Shown here piece by piece: positions 1 through 11,735 of a DNA stretch of 64,000 nucleotides. The notes below the pieces were generated by a model that had not been told where the DNA came from, ran no database searches, and worked only from the letters and a program-made list of their open reading frames with translations. The first letter of the stretch is position 1; every line of letters starts with the position of its first letter. Both the position numbers and the translations under genes were made by a program. Source of the stretch: Hirudo medicinalis (taxonomy: Eukaryota > Annelida > Clitellata > Hirudinida > Hirudinidae); NCBI GenBank assembly GCA_011800805.1, contig MPNW01000196.1, positions 7,865 to 71,864 on the forward strand. Reading direction: 5' to 3'.

Positions 1-854
1 CTATTTTCTTTCTTTCTTAAAAATAAAAATAGAAAGGTCAAGGTGAAAGAGAGATATGTATGTAGGTGAGTGGAGATAAGAATCGACAAGTGGGTCGAAT
101 GCTGTGTAATGAAGGTTGTTGTTGTTCTTGTTGATTCAGTCGCTGATGGGTTTCTGCTGTCCTAATGAGGCTGTCATCATCATCATCATCATCATCATCG
201 TCATCGTCATCATCACATTCTTCTTCCTCTTAGCTTCTCAGAAACAATAAGTTGTCTTCATGAAAGCATTTCATCTCCTCACAATTCATCAGCTTCATCC
301 TCCATAAAGTAATAATTATTTTTAATATTTCCACACAAACATTTTCAAGAATATTATTTATAAATATTTACAAAACAGAATTCTGAAGCTGTTGCGTGCA
401 GTTCCCTGTTTGTGATTTTGTTGATTTTTCATTTAATTTTATTTGTTCGATTAATTTGGTAAACAATCAAAGATTTGAAAAACAAGAAAGAAGTGAACCT
501 CTTCGAACTGGTTGAAAGTTAACTTGCAAATGATTTCGATTCAGATTTTTAAGAACTTCATTTATTTTGATCTTTTGATTTTTGATGACAAAAACCTCAA
601 CCAAGAGAACGATTGATTATAGGTTGTCAGCCAAGTGTCTATGTTTTAATCAAGTTACTCGTTTGAATCGTTTCAAAACACTGGCATCAACATCGTCATC
701 ATCATCACCACAATCATCATTATCACCACCATCATTATCAGAAGCATACACCTCATAAACAAACCTCTCGTAAAAATGAGTAAAATACTTCTGCAAATAA
801 TTATAATATAAATAATGATAACTAAAGTAAATATTCAAATATGCAAATATGCAA
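1..854. other. No gene seen; short (CAT)n tract
   Basis: AT-rich stretch without a convincing reading frame. A (CAT)n/(CGT) tract lies at about 174-213. The small minus-strand frame over 650-838 is rich in Tyr and Asp from repeat sequence and is not supported as a gene. Confidence 0.5.
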
Positions 855-2651
855 ATGACTCCTCAGGAGGATCTGACCACCCTTTCAACGGAAGTTCCCC
901 CTGAAACGCCCACAAGTCCATCCCTGGTTTCAACCCCCTCATCTTCCTACGATCAATTCGTCAGTTTGTCGTCTGCTGATCGTAATCATTATCTAGTCGG
1001 TAGCTTTTAAAATCGATTTCTTTAAAATAATTTTAATTGAATTACGTTCGATTTGTTTTAAACGTTTAAATTTTATTCCTAAAGCGTCAGAACACTTACG
1101 AAGCATCATTTCATATAAAACAAATTCTTTAAGTCAATTTTACATTTAAAATTTATGTCGCAGGATTTCTTAACTTTATCTGAAACATCCCATTCCTACC
1201 AAGAGGGCTCAGAGTCCCCACTGAAGCCCCAAAAACCCGAAAGACCAGGCACCCTATCAAGGCCAGTACTTCTTCCAAGTTGTTGCAAGTTTAAAGCAAA
1301 ACCCTGGCATTCCCTGGTCACTGGTGATTATTCATACTCTAAAATTAACTCGGGAGAAACGGAAACCGAAACCAATTCCAGCGACTACAAGAGAGATTTG
1401 GACGACATCATGCGAGAATTGGAGCTATATTTAGAAAGGGATAAAAATGGAAACATTGGAAATACTGAAGACACCGATCAAGTCAAAACAAGAGGTTTGT
1501 CTTCACCGATGGCTTTGAAAAGTTCGCAATTTCTGCCTGAACATTCAAGAAACACGAGCGCAAAAAACGATGCGAAGATTTTCCTGGTAACTTTTTCAAA
1601 TTCTCACGAAGACCTCGACGTAACCAACAACAACCCCCTCCATTTCACAAGGACAACATTGAATAATAAGAATTCTTCAACAAATGAGGAAATTACGATC
1701 TTCTCAAAAAACTATAACCACTGCGAAGGAACTCCGGTAAACCCTGAATCATCTATCTATTCCATCCTACATAAACCTAAGAGGAGATCAAGGACTCTTT
1801 CGCCTTCTCGTCTCGACATCACTCAAAAGACTTTAGCATTCGATAGCAGGAGATGTGAGTATAGTGAAAAGAAACCACAAGCATTTTCAAACATGGATGA
1901 CTTGAGTCTCAGGAAGATCAAAAAACGCAGCCACTACGCTGGTCTGAAGACCAACGGATGCTTGAAAAACAGGGACCCGGTGTCCATCCACAACAAGGCC
2001 AATGAAATCCTCCTCCAGAAGTTCATGAGCAAAACAAATCCTTCCAACGAGTGCTGGTCTTTCAGTCCTTTCGACTACAAAATCAAATCACTATCGAGTC
2101 ACAGATGCTGCATGAACTTTCCGAACCAAGCCACAAGTCAGATTCAGAAACAAATTTCAAATCAGGCTTCGATTCCTCTCTCAAATCATATCAGCAGACA
2201 GTCTCCCAATCAACCCTCGCATCCAATCATCCCCATTCGACCCCCAAATCAAATTATCAACCAATCTTCAAAGGAAATTCCCAATCACTTTCCACATCGT
2301 ATCTCCAACGAAATCGCATTTCCCACAACGAGACGAACATCAAATCCTTTCCTTGGAAAAAAATTGCGTGCACTGAGCAAGGAGAACCTGCTCGACAAAC
2401 TCCACCGCACCTTTTATCCAGGCCTCTACAGATCCGGAAGCAACAGCAACAACAGCAGCAGCTGCTTCAACAACGACAAAAGGATTTCGACCAGAAGATC
2501 GTCACTGGACGACAGCATCAACGACGGTTTCCCTAAAATCCTGCTTTGTAGCAAATCGTTTGCAAGCAAGGATCAGGATCTCGTGAATGGCAGAACGAGA
2601 TCAACGCTCGACAAAAGCTCTCTTAAAAGTTCTTCAAAGGCAAAGGTCTGA
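855..2651 (+). CDS. Ser/Asn/Gln-rich protein of unknown function (possible 5' exons of the downstream DLC-family gene)
   Basis: I do not recognise the product. A first exon may start at ATG 855 (Ser/Thr/Pro-rich) and end at 995 before a GT. An acceptor AG at 1162-1163 then opens the long frame 1164-2651 in the same phase, giving roughly 540 residues. The protein has no membrane segment, is Ser/Asn-rich, contains a charged segment DDIMRELELYLERD and, around 2120-2330, a loose string of short NQ/PNQ-containing units. Vertebrate DLC genes have a large upstream coding exon for a long N-terminal isoform, and this frame lies on the same strand about 5 kb ahead of the DLC exons, so it could be the counterpart. 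Against this, the frame closes at TGA 2649-2651. A possible donor (AAG/gtctga) sits at the very end, but I could not find the exon it would join. No AATAAA was seen shortly after the stop. Confidence 0.4.
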
Positions 2652-4064
2652 TGTGTTATGCTTGTGGAAGATTTCGTTCAATGTTTGTTTTGAATAAGTC
2701 AATTGAATTATCTTAATATTGGCGCTAAGGAATTAATGTGCTATGATTTACTTATAAATATATTCTTTAAAAATGATTTCAATTTTTCAATTAGCCAAAT
2801 GTATGGTAAAAAGAGATATTATTTCATTTTGTATTGAGTTTATCTAAAACTCCTCTGAAACTACTTTTCACGCAAACTCCCTGATTAAAGCATTGACACT
2901 ATTACGTCATTGAGTTGTGAAGTGTTAGCCAAATATTCAATATAAGATTTATGATTCTGCAATTTAAATGATTAAAACTGTTCAACCAATCAGAATCCAG
3001 ACAGCAGCAGAAGTTTACCTGTGACACCAGCAAAAGAACAGCCCACCTACACAGGTAATTAATATTACCTGAGTTAATTTTCATGTTTAACTGAATCAAC
3101 TGCCATCTGTCGATTGAAGCTGAAACGTTTCATCTCTTTCCATGGTTTTGTTTCCATAAATTAAAATTGGAAATTGAATGTTGGGTTGAGATCGGTCAGT
3201 TAAAATTAATTATGACGTTCTTTGGTCGATGAATTATTCATGAGGGCTTTGTTTACCTCGAGGAGTTGATTATCATAATGAGCTGTTAACTAGTTTCCAA
3301 CTTCTTCATGACATTCAGGTTTGCTTTTAATGAGGCCGAATATTCTTTTTTCTTCTGCATTGGTGCACATAACACAACATCCGTAAGTTGTTTGTACTTG
3401 AAACCCTACACTTTGTTATGTCTCAGCTTTCATAGACTTGTTATGCATGTTTTGAGTTGTTACACTATTCAGTAAAAAACATAGAATCTCATTCAGGCCT
3501 TGTTATTGTTAGTGAAACCTGCCCGTGCAATTGCTCACATTTCTTGTAGTCTATTTAGGTCAGAAGTATGACGTGCACTGACGAATCGAATGTTGAATAT
3601 TTGAAATATTTTACATCAATATATTTTATTGCAATCGTTCAACTTATTTTATCGTTCATTTTTAAACGAGAAAACATTCTTATTATCGAATTATGGTTTG
3701 AACATTTGCAGCTTCAAATATTTTCAATTCCAAATTTAATTCAATTTCTATCCTCAGCAAATAATTTTTATTGTAAATGCATCATTGGAGGCCGGGATTT
3801 AAACAATTATTCCTATTACGGAATGAAGAAATATTTATTTATTATAGAAAATATACAAACATTTCTGCAGGTTAACATGTAAATATTTAACAGATTTACA
3901 AATAAATATTTATGAATATGCACCATTTAATTAAAAACACATTATTATTGCATTGTTTGCCAACTTTTTCATCAATATAAGTTTTTATACCGGCTTTAAA
4001 AGTCGTTATTATTATTGATGCTAAAACTGTTAAGTTCCTTCATTATCAATTTGATTTATAATCA

Positions 4065-4066
<2 letters not shown>

Positions 4067-4098
<32 letters not shown>

Positions 4099-4099
4099 T
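4067..4099. repeat. (TTA)n microsatellite
   Basis: About ten uninterrupted TTA units flanked by further AT-rich sequence. Confidence 0.9.
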
Positions 4100-4275
4100 T
4101 TACTATTACTATTATTACTCATAATCATCACATTATAACACTAACTTAACTGATTAATCATTAACGGTGACCGTCATGATCGATAGTGCATGTCTCCTGA
4201 CATCTAACGAGTCATTTATAACTTATAGAATGCACTTAAGTTGCATTAACGCAAAAAGTCGTTTCTTCCCAAGTT

Positions 4276-4338
4276 GTGTTTTTGTGTGTGTGTGTGTGTG
4301 TGTGCATGTGTGCGTGTGCGTGCGTGTGCGTGTGTGTG
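4276..4338. repeat. (TG)n microsatellite with CG-containing variants
   Basis: Dinucleotide tract of TG with tgcg/tgca variant units in its second half. Confidence 0.9.
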
Positions 4339-4830
4339 GAGTTGCACGGAATATTCGAATGTTTCCATGGAATTGAAATCCTGCCGAATTGGGTTCCGGT
4401 GATTTGTGAAATTGGAAGCTTTGAAGCGCATTAAATTTATTTATTTTATTTATTTATTTATAATATTAATAATAATTAATAATAATAATATTTATTATTA
4501 TTAATTCATAATAATGGTAACTCGTAATAGTAATAATAATAATTCACAATAATGGGTGCTCAAATGAATCCGAAATATTCAACTCGAAATATGAAATCAT
4601 TTTCCAATTAAATTCAAATTCTCCACTTAAAAAGAATAACTCTAACAATTGCAGATGAAATTGTTATAATATGATTACTAATATTTGAATGAATAATATA
4701 GTGCTAATTAAAATAATTAACAATATTATTTATATGGACAACATATCATTATATAAATATCCGCTTGAAAATGCTGACCATGCTCATTCTTTCTGTAAGT
4801 TCATTCCATCAACAGAGGACCTCTAACACG

Positions 4831-4871
<41 letters not shown>

Positions 4872-5127
4872 GCAACAATAATAATCTTCATCATCTTTGT
4901 CGTCATCAAATTTAATGCTGTTGCCATGCGACATATTTGTTTAACATTCTGACATAAATAACAAATAACGTAATTATAATTTCCAAGATAAATATTGCGT
5001 CATAAATGTATTTCGACTTATTTATTATTATTTTGAATTTGTCGATCATTTCGTCAATAATGACTCATCGTGATGGCGTCCGATTGCTTGAGAATGTCTC
5101 GAATGGGGCCATGATTCACTTGTTCCA

Positions 5128-5335
5128 TTACCATCATCATCTTCATCATCTTCATCATCATCACCGTCATCATCATCATCATAGTAGTCGTCTTAGTCAT
5201 AGTCATCGTCATCGTCAGCTTCATCATCAATGTTGGCTTCACAGCATTCATTGTCACACTTTTCGTCCTTTATAACATGAGTCATAACATAAAAACACCT
5301 CTAAGCCATTGCATAGTTATCACCTTTCGTCGTCG

Positions 5336-5377
<42 letters not shown>

Positions 5378-5378
5378 C
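5128..5378. repeat. Two (CAT)n tracts
   Basis: An imperfect CAT tract lies at about 5128-5212 and a cleaner one at about 5328-5377. They are the source of His-rich and Met-rich spurious frames. Confidence 0.85.
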
Positions 5379-6015
5379 CTCTCCACCAATCAAATATTCA
5401 CGTGGGTGGTGGCTATTTTCCATCGAATGTAAATATTTACCTTTGTCGATGACTTACTGTTTGTCGGACATCTGCTATTTCGAGAATGAACTAATGCTTC
5501 TATTAATAGGACTTCAATTTACAATAATATTAATAATAATAATAAAATTATTAATAATAATAATAATCATCATCATCAATAATTGTAATAATAATTATTA
5601 TTAATTATATTCGTTCGATGTCCATGTGTTATTGTTATTATCTGTTATTTGTATTTTAATTAATGTGAATATTTATTATGCAATGATTTGGTGGTGCCGG
5701 TAAGAATGATTAAAATTATGATATCAAGTTTACAATTATTATTGTATTAATTACAATTATTATTTACAATTGTAAACAATTGTTCTCTCAATTACTGTTG
5801 TCAACAACCATCGGAGTTGTTGTTTGAGGAGACAGAAAGAAGTCTTCATTTTACTAATTACAATTAGCAATCCTCTTCACTTGACATCACAACTGTTTTC
5901 CAAACCTCCTGGTAGAGTTGGATGCACAAGGAGAATGCTTCCTCCTTTCTCCATCCACCTTCTCATCCATCCTCAACACACTCAAAGCACCATCACAACA
6001 TCAACTCCATCACCA

Positions 6016-6083
6016 CATGACCCTGCTACCCTCATGACCTTGCTACCCTCATGACCCTGCTACCCTCATGACCTTGCTACCCT
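6016..6083. repeat. 17-bp minisatellite, four units in an ABAB pattern
   Basis: Unit catgaccctgctaccct starts at 6016, 6033, 6050 and 6067. Units 1 and 3 carry ccctgc, units 2 and 4 carry ccttgc, so the array looks like a duplicated 34-bp dimer. Confidence 0.9.
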
Positions 6084-6509
6084 CTGTTCACCCTGCTGCC
6101 TTCATAAGCCAAGATTGAATAATTTCCTCTGATTATTTGTTTCATAATTATGCTTGAGACGCTCGTGACACGTCCTCCTAATCGTCTCAATCATTATTAA
6201 CATCATCACTATCACAATAATCACTACATTCGTCGTCGTCGTCATCCTTTCAATCTCATATTTCCAGGGTTAAAGTTGATCAAAAAGTTAATGAACTACT
6301 CGTTCTTATATCTTTTAACAACGACGAACAGAGGATGTCCTTGACTTACATTTGGAACCTTTGTACCTTTGAACTCAGGTGAATGGTTGAAGGTGGTTGT
6401 GAAGAGTTTCTGTCTGTTAACGTGTCCAATCACAGCTGGTCTCCTGTAATTCTGACTTTGTGCTTGTTATGGCCGTTTGGGGCTTATTATTTATTTCTTG
6501 AAGGTTGAA

Positions 6510-6622
6510 ATTATTATTATTATTAATATTATTATTATTAATAATAATATTATTATTAATAATATTATTATTATTGTTATTATTATTATTATAATTATAA
6601 TAATTATTATTATTAATATTAA

Positions 6623-6653
<31 letters not shown>

Positions 6654-6895
6654 CTTGTTGTTCCATCACAACCTTTGAATTTCCTGCTGCTTTTTTTCAA
6701 CGTGAAATATAAAAATGTTAGAAATCATCCTCCTTCGTGACGACGACTGCGCTGCTGCTGCTGATGGTGATGATGATGATGATGATGATGACGATGACGA
6801 TGACGATGACGATGACAATGACGATGACGATGACGATGACGATGGTGATGGTGATGGTGATGATGGTGATGACGATGATGATGATGGTGGCGGCG
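6510..6895. repeat. (ATT)n block followed by (GAT/GAC)n block
   Basis: An ATT/AAT tract spans about 6510-6650. After about 100 bp of unique sequence, a GATGAC-type hexamer tract spans about 6766-6895 and ends in GGT-interrupted units. Confidence 0.85.
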
Positions 6896-7172
6896 ATCAT
6901 ATTGTATATCTTTGATAATGCTGCTGATGACGATAGTGACTTTTAAAGTGATGTCGTTACCTGCTAACATCAAGAGAAAGTTTCCACTATGAAGTATTAA
7001 TTGCATAAATGGCTCAGTTTAACATCATATAATATTAATATATATTGATAATAATTATAACTTATATATATTATTATTATTTAGCAGAAGTTAATACAGT
7101 TAAGCGCCTTATCTGAAATCACATGCATCATCAACTACTACAATGTTCGATGGTTGTTGAGAGTGGGTGACA

Positions 7173-7300
7173 TGTAGTTGTTCGATGTACGATGTAGTTG
7201 TACGGTGTATGTTGTAGTTGTACGATGTACGTTGTACGTTGTAGTTGTACGGTGTACGTTGTAGTTGTACGATGTAGTTGTACGGTGTACGTTGTAGTTG
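7173..7300. repeat. Minisatellite built on a gtagttgtacgRtgtacgtt-like unit
   Basis: Irregular tandem units of about 18-24 bp sharing gtagttgtac. All three frames stay open across it and give Tyr/Asn/Gln-rich spurious peptides on the minus strand. Confidence 0.8.
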
Positions 7301-7724
7301 CATGTTGAAGCCTGCCTCTCTTAAAGCTTCTAACATTCAATACGCAAACAGTCCTCATTCGATTTCGAGTGGATAGCGGCCGTTTTTGTCGAATAAACTA
7401 TTTTTAACCTAAATACATAAATACATAAATAATTCGTTATTCGTTTAAATAAAATTATTAATAATCTTTTGACTCCTTTCGACCTCAGAGGAAATACGAG
7501 AAAAATTGAAAGCAGGGAGGGGAGGGTAGAAGTAAATCAACCTAGAAAATGAATGTGGTTACGATCCATTCATAAATTCACTCCTTTTTTCCTACAAAAT
7601 CTTTCGTTCACAAATTCATTCATTCATTCACTCTGAGCACGTGCTGGGTCTCTGAAGAGTTGAATTAAAAGTCAGTCGTGTTTGGAGATAACCTCCGTTC
7701 TTCGTTTGTGTTTGAAACGTGTCA

Positions 7725-9503
7725 ATGGCAAAGTTGAAAAGTAAATCTTACAGCTGTTTTTCGGAGTTCGCCAAACATTATTTGCCTGCCAACCTATGTT
7801 CTGGAGTCAAAAATGGTGAGCAAGTCAACGATTATGTTCTTGTTCTTTGCAGGTTTTGCAAAGGATTGTTTAACTTTGATTTCAAAGGAAAACATTTTCA
7901 TGCTTATTAAACTTTGTGTGTTATTTTGTGTTTTTTAATTTATTTATTAGAAGTTAAAACAACATTCCAAACAGTTTTAGTAGCTTTGGAGTTGTTTGCG
8001 CAAGTGAAAAGTTTAATTTGAGTTTAATGATGCATTTTGAATGAATTTTTAAGAAAATCAATGAAATCGATGAAATTGCAGATCAAAAACTCATGCAGAC
8101 GTGTTGGTGGCTCATTTTGTCAGGCTTCCCACAGTACGTGCAAATGTACAAAGGTACAAGTTTGAAGTACAAGTGTTTGTTACGCTTACAAGTTGTTAAA
8201 CTTCGTGTTCCCCTTGAATAATTAATTACCCTCCACAAATAATTATGTTCATATTTTCTAAGACACATTTTTCATTGCTTAGGAAATTATATTCGGTTAA
8301 TTGGTTCAATAATAATTACAGAACAATGGAGAATTTAATCATTTTAACGGTTTCATTTGTCAACAATTTAAGGAGAATTGAAGAAGAATGATGATTATTC
8401 GACATTTTCACAAATGCTTGATGCATTCACAAATGACTTCCCAGAAGCTGTTTATTACTTTAAATTATATTATTAAATAAATTGCCTTACTTATTGCTTA
8501 TATTAATATAATTACTTATTCATAATAGATTAATTAATTAAATAAATATGATTGTAAATGTAACTCAATTAATTGAATCTGATTATAAATATAAATATAA
8601 CTCAGTTAATTGAATCTGATTATAAATATAAATATAACTCAGTTAATCAAATACGCTAAATCTAAGTTATTTAATTAAATAAATTCAATCACCAAAGCGT
8701 ATGTAATATACAAATGTAATTTGTAAATGTAATATGTAAATATAACGTATAAATACAACTCAATCTCAACACTGCATTCCACAAAAGAACAATTTATGTC
8801 GGTTGAAGCGCTGGAAGGGTTTAGCGCCAAAATTGATGTCGAAAGTGAAGTGGCTTTGTTTTGGAAGTGATTTGGTGACGCATGGATACTTCTCAGCCTA
8901 ATTAAGGACTTCCCTGTTTCGTCGTGTGAATGCACTTTTACTCACTCTAAAGTCTCAAGACCCCAATTCAAAAGGATTAACAGTGCAACAGGGCAATAAG
9001 TAATTAACAATTTATTGTAATGAGTAATTAATAATTTGTTATAATGAGTAATTAATAAATTATTATAATGAGTGATTAATAATTTATTATAATGAGTTTG
9101 TGATTATCAATTCCGCTCATTAATAGTTAGTAGAAAATGAAATCGTTTCAGCATTTCCACAAATAAACGCAAAATCTGATCGGGTGTTTACAATGAGTGA
9201 AGGGTCAAAAGGTCGCGTGAATATTAATGAGTTGCTTACAATTTTAGTTGTTTTTCATGCTAACGATTGCTAATCGGTGCTAATTAGAATTGCATCACAT
9301 TTAGCCTGGTGCAGGTAATTGGAGTACCTATCCAGCACCTCGCTCAAACAGAACAACATGGAGAGATATTGAGAAATATTGACAAATACTGAATGGTAAA
9401 CAGAAATATTGAGATCAATGCACTGACATTGTGAGAACATTATTTGGAGAGAATGAAGAATGAATGTAAAATGCACGCCGAGGTGTTGAATGCAGTTGTT
9501 GCG

Positions 9504-9537
<34 letters not shown>

Positions 9538-11269
9538 ATTGTTGTTGTTGTTGTTGTTGTCTTAAAGAATGAAAGGATGCAAACATAGGAACAACTTCTT
9601 TTGAGTTGCAGGAAGTTCAGTTATTGAATAAAATAATATTCACAACAATTCTGAAAATAAAAATAATAATAATGAACAAGAACATTTATATGCATAAATA
9701 TACTTAAATAATATATGTCTATTACATAATTGCGTAAATACTAATATGAACAACAGCAACAATAATAATAATAATAAGTTACAAATGTAAATTAAAATAA
9801 ATTATAATAATTAATAAATGATATATATTAATAATGAGTATTGATGTCGATGGCTGACGATTTGATGATCATCATTTGCACGACGTTAGTGAATATTTTC
9901 TGGTGTTCTTGGTGCTGTGAAACACTTCAGAATTTTTACTTTAAATTTTTTAATCTTAAAAATTCCTTTTTTTTTTTATTTCTTTTGCTTTGGTCCTGGT
10001 TTCTGGAATTTGAGAGTAAATAATTTAGCGACAAATTACTGAAATAAATTTAATTCCATGTTATTAAACATTACATTATTATCAACGATTATGTTTGTGG
10101 TGACTTCTTCAGCTGTGTTTCCAGTAAATGTTTCTGATTGTAACCAGAAATTATTCTAAGAATCATAATTGTTTTGTAAATACATAAATAATTACTTCAT
10201 CTATAATTACAATATTTATTCACATAAATAATTACTTCATCTATAATTACAATATTTATTCATGAAAATAATTACTTCCTTCAGACGACAGAATGCCCAT
10301 CACTGAAGAACAATTGCTGGAAGATCATCACTTTCTGGAAAGAGAGGAGATGGAATTTCTGAAGAAGTAATTAATTTTAATAAATTAATTTTATTTTTTA
10401 TTAGTTTTTATTTATCGCTTAATTGTTACAAAACAACCTCAAAGCATTTCTTGTTTATGCACAGCATACGGTTTGTGCATACATTCATTCTATTTAAAAG
10501 AATTTTGAAAATTTACAAATAAAATGTATGAATGGCTTTACAAAAATTAATTTCTAAGATTTAAGTAAAAATATTGAATAAAATAATGACATCATCGTGT
10601 TTTAATAATTCCAATGTATTTTCGAAAACATCCTGAAAAATATTTTCAAAGGAAATCAAATTCTACGAGTTGTTGCATAATTCGACGTTCACTTTGAAAC
10701 CACATCAATCATCTGCTCATGCGCTAATACAATGTAATACCGTTGTTAATATTATTAATACAATGTAATACTGTTGTTAATATTATTAATACAATGTAAT
10801 ACTGTTGTTAATATTATTAATACAATGTAATACTGTTGTTAATATTATTAATACAATGTAATACTGTTGTTAATATTATTAATACAATGTAATATTGTTA
10901 TTAATATTATTAATACAATGAAATACTGTTGTTAATATTATTAATGTAATGTAATATTGTTATTAATATTATTAATGCAATGTAGTATTGTTATTAATAT
11001 TATTAATACAATGTAATATTGTTATTAATATTATTAATACAATGTAATATTGTTATTAATATTATTAATACAATGTAATATTGTTATTAATATTATTAAT
11101 ACAATGCAGCCGCTACTAAAATATTAATGCTTAACAACAAATATTTTATGTAATAACAACGATATTAATAGATTTTAATGAAAACACAATTATTGTGTTC
11201 CTAATTATTATAATCAAATGACAATAATAGTAATAAATATTATGATGAACTAAATAATAATTATATTAA

Positions 11270-11323
<54 letters not shown>

Positions 11324-11695
11324 CATCGAACATCAATTGTATCATCGTGTTTGTTAACAATCTGTTAATCGCTAACATGTCCATCAGTAATAATAATTAT
11401 TAGTAATGTTATTAATGTTATGATTAATGTTATGAAATTCTTTTAATAAATGTTTTTAATTCAGTAATAAATAAATGTTTAATACTGTTAATAAATGTTT
11501 AGTAAAGATGAAATATAATAATAAAATAAAAAATTTCAAATGACGACAACCATGTTGTTGACAATAGAAATTAGACCGTCATGATGTCCTGAATTTGGTT
11601 GCAATGCTTTGGGATGATCATGATCATGCGCTCAATACAGGTGTGTATGACGTGTGTCACCAAGGCGTATTAAGGCGAATTGTTATTGTTATTAA

Positions 11696-11735
<40 letters not shown>

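Larger units (their letters stand above)
2652..7724. other. Repeat-rich non-coding stretch
   Basis: About 5 kb with no supported gene. It holds many simple repeats (listed separately where prominent) in AT-rich sequence. The many small frames across it are poly-Ile, poly-Asp, poly-His and poly-Met products of microsatellites. If 855-2651 belongs to the DLC gene this is an intron, otherwise it is intergenic. Confidence 0.6.

Noticed and set aside
4167..4431. Cys/Val-rich and His/Thr-rich frames on either strand
   Set aside because: They derive from the (TG)n tract.
10729..11100. CRISPR-like array of regular 31-bp units
   Set aside because: Units are contiguous with no spacers, and the locus is an intron of an animal gene; it is a minisatellite.
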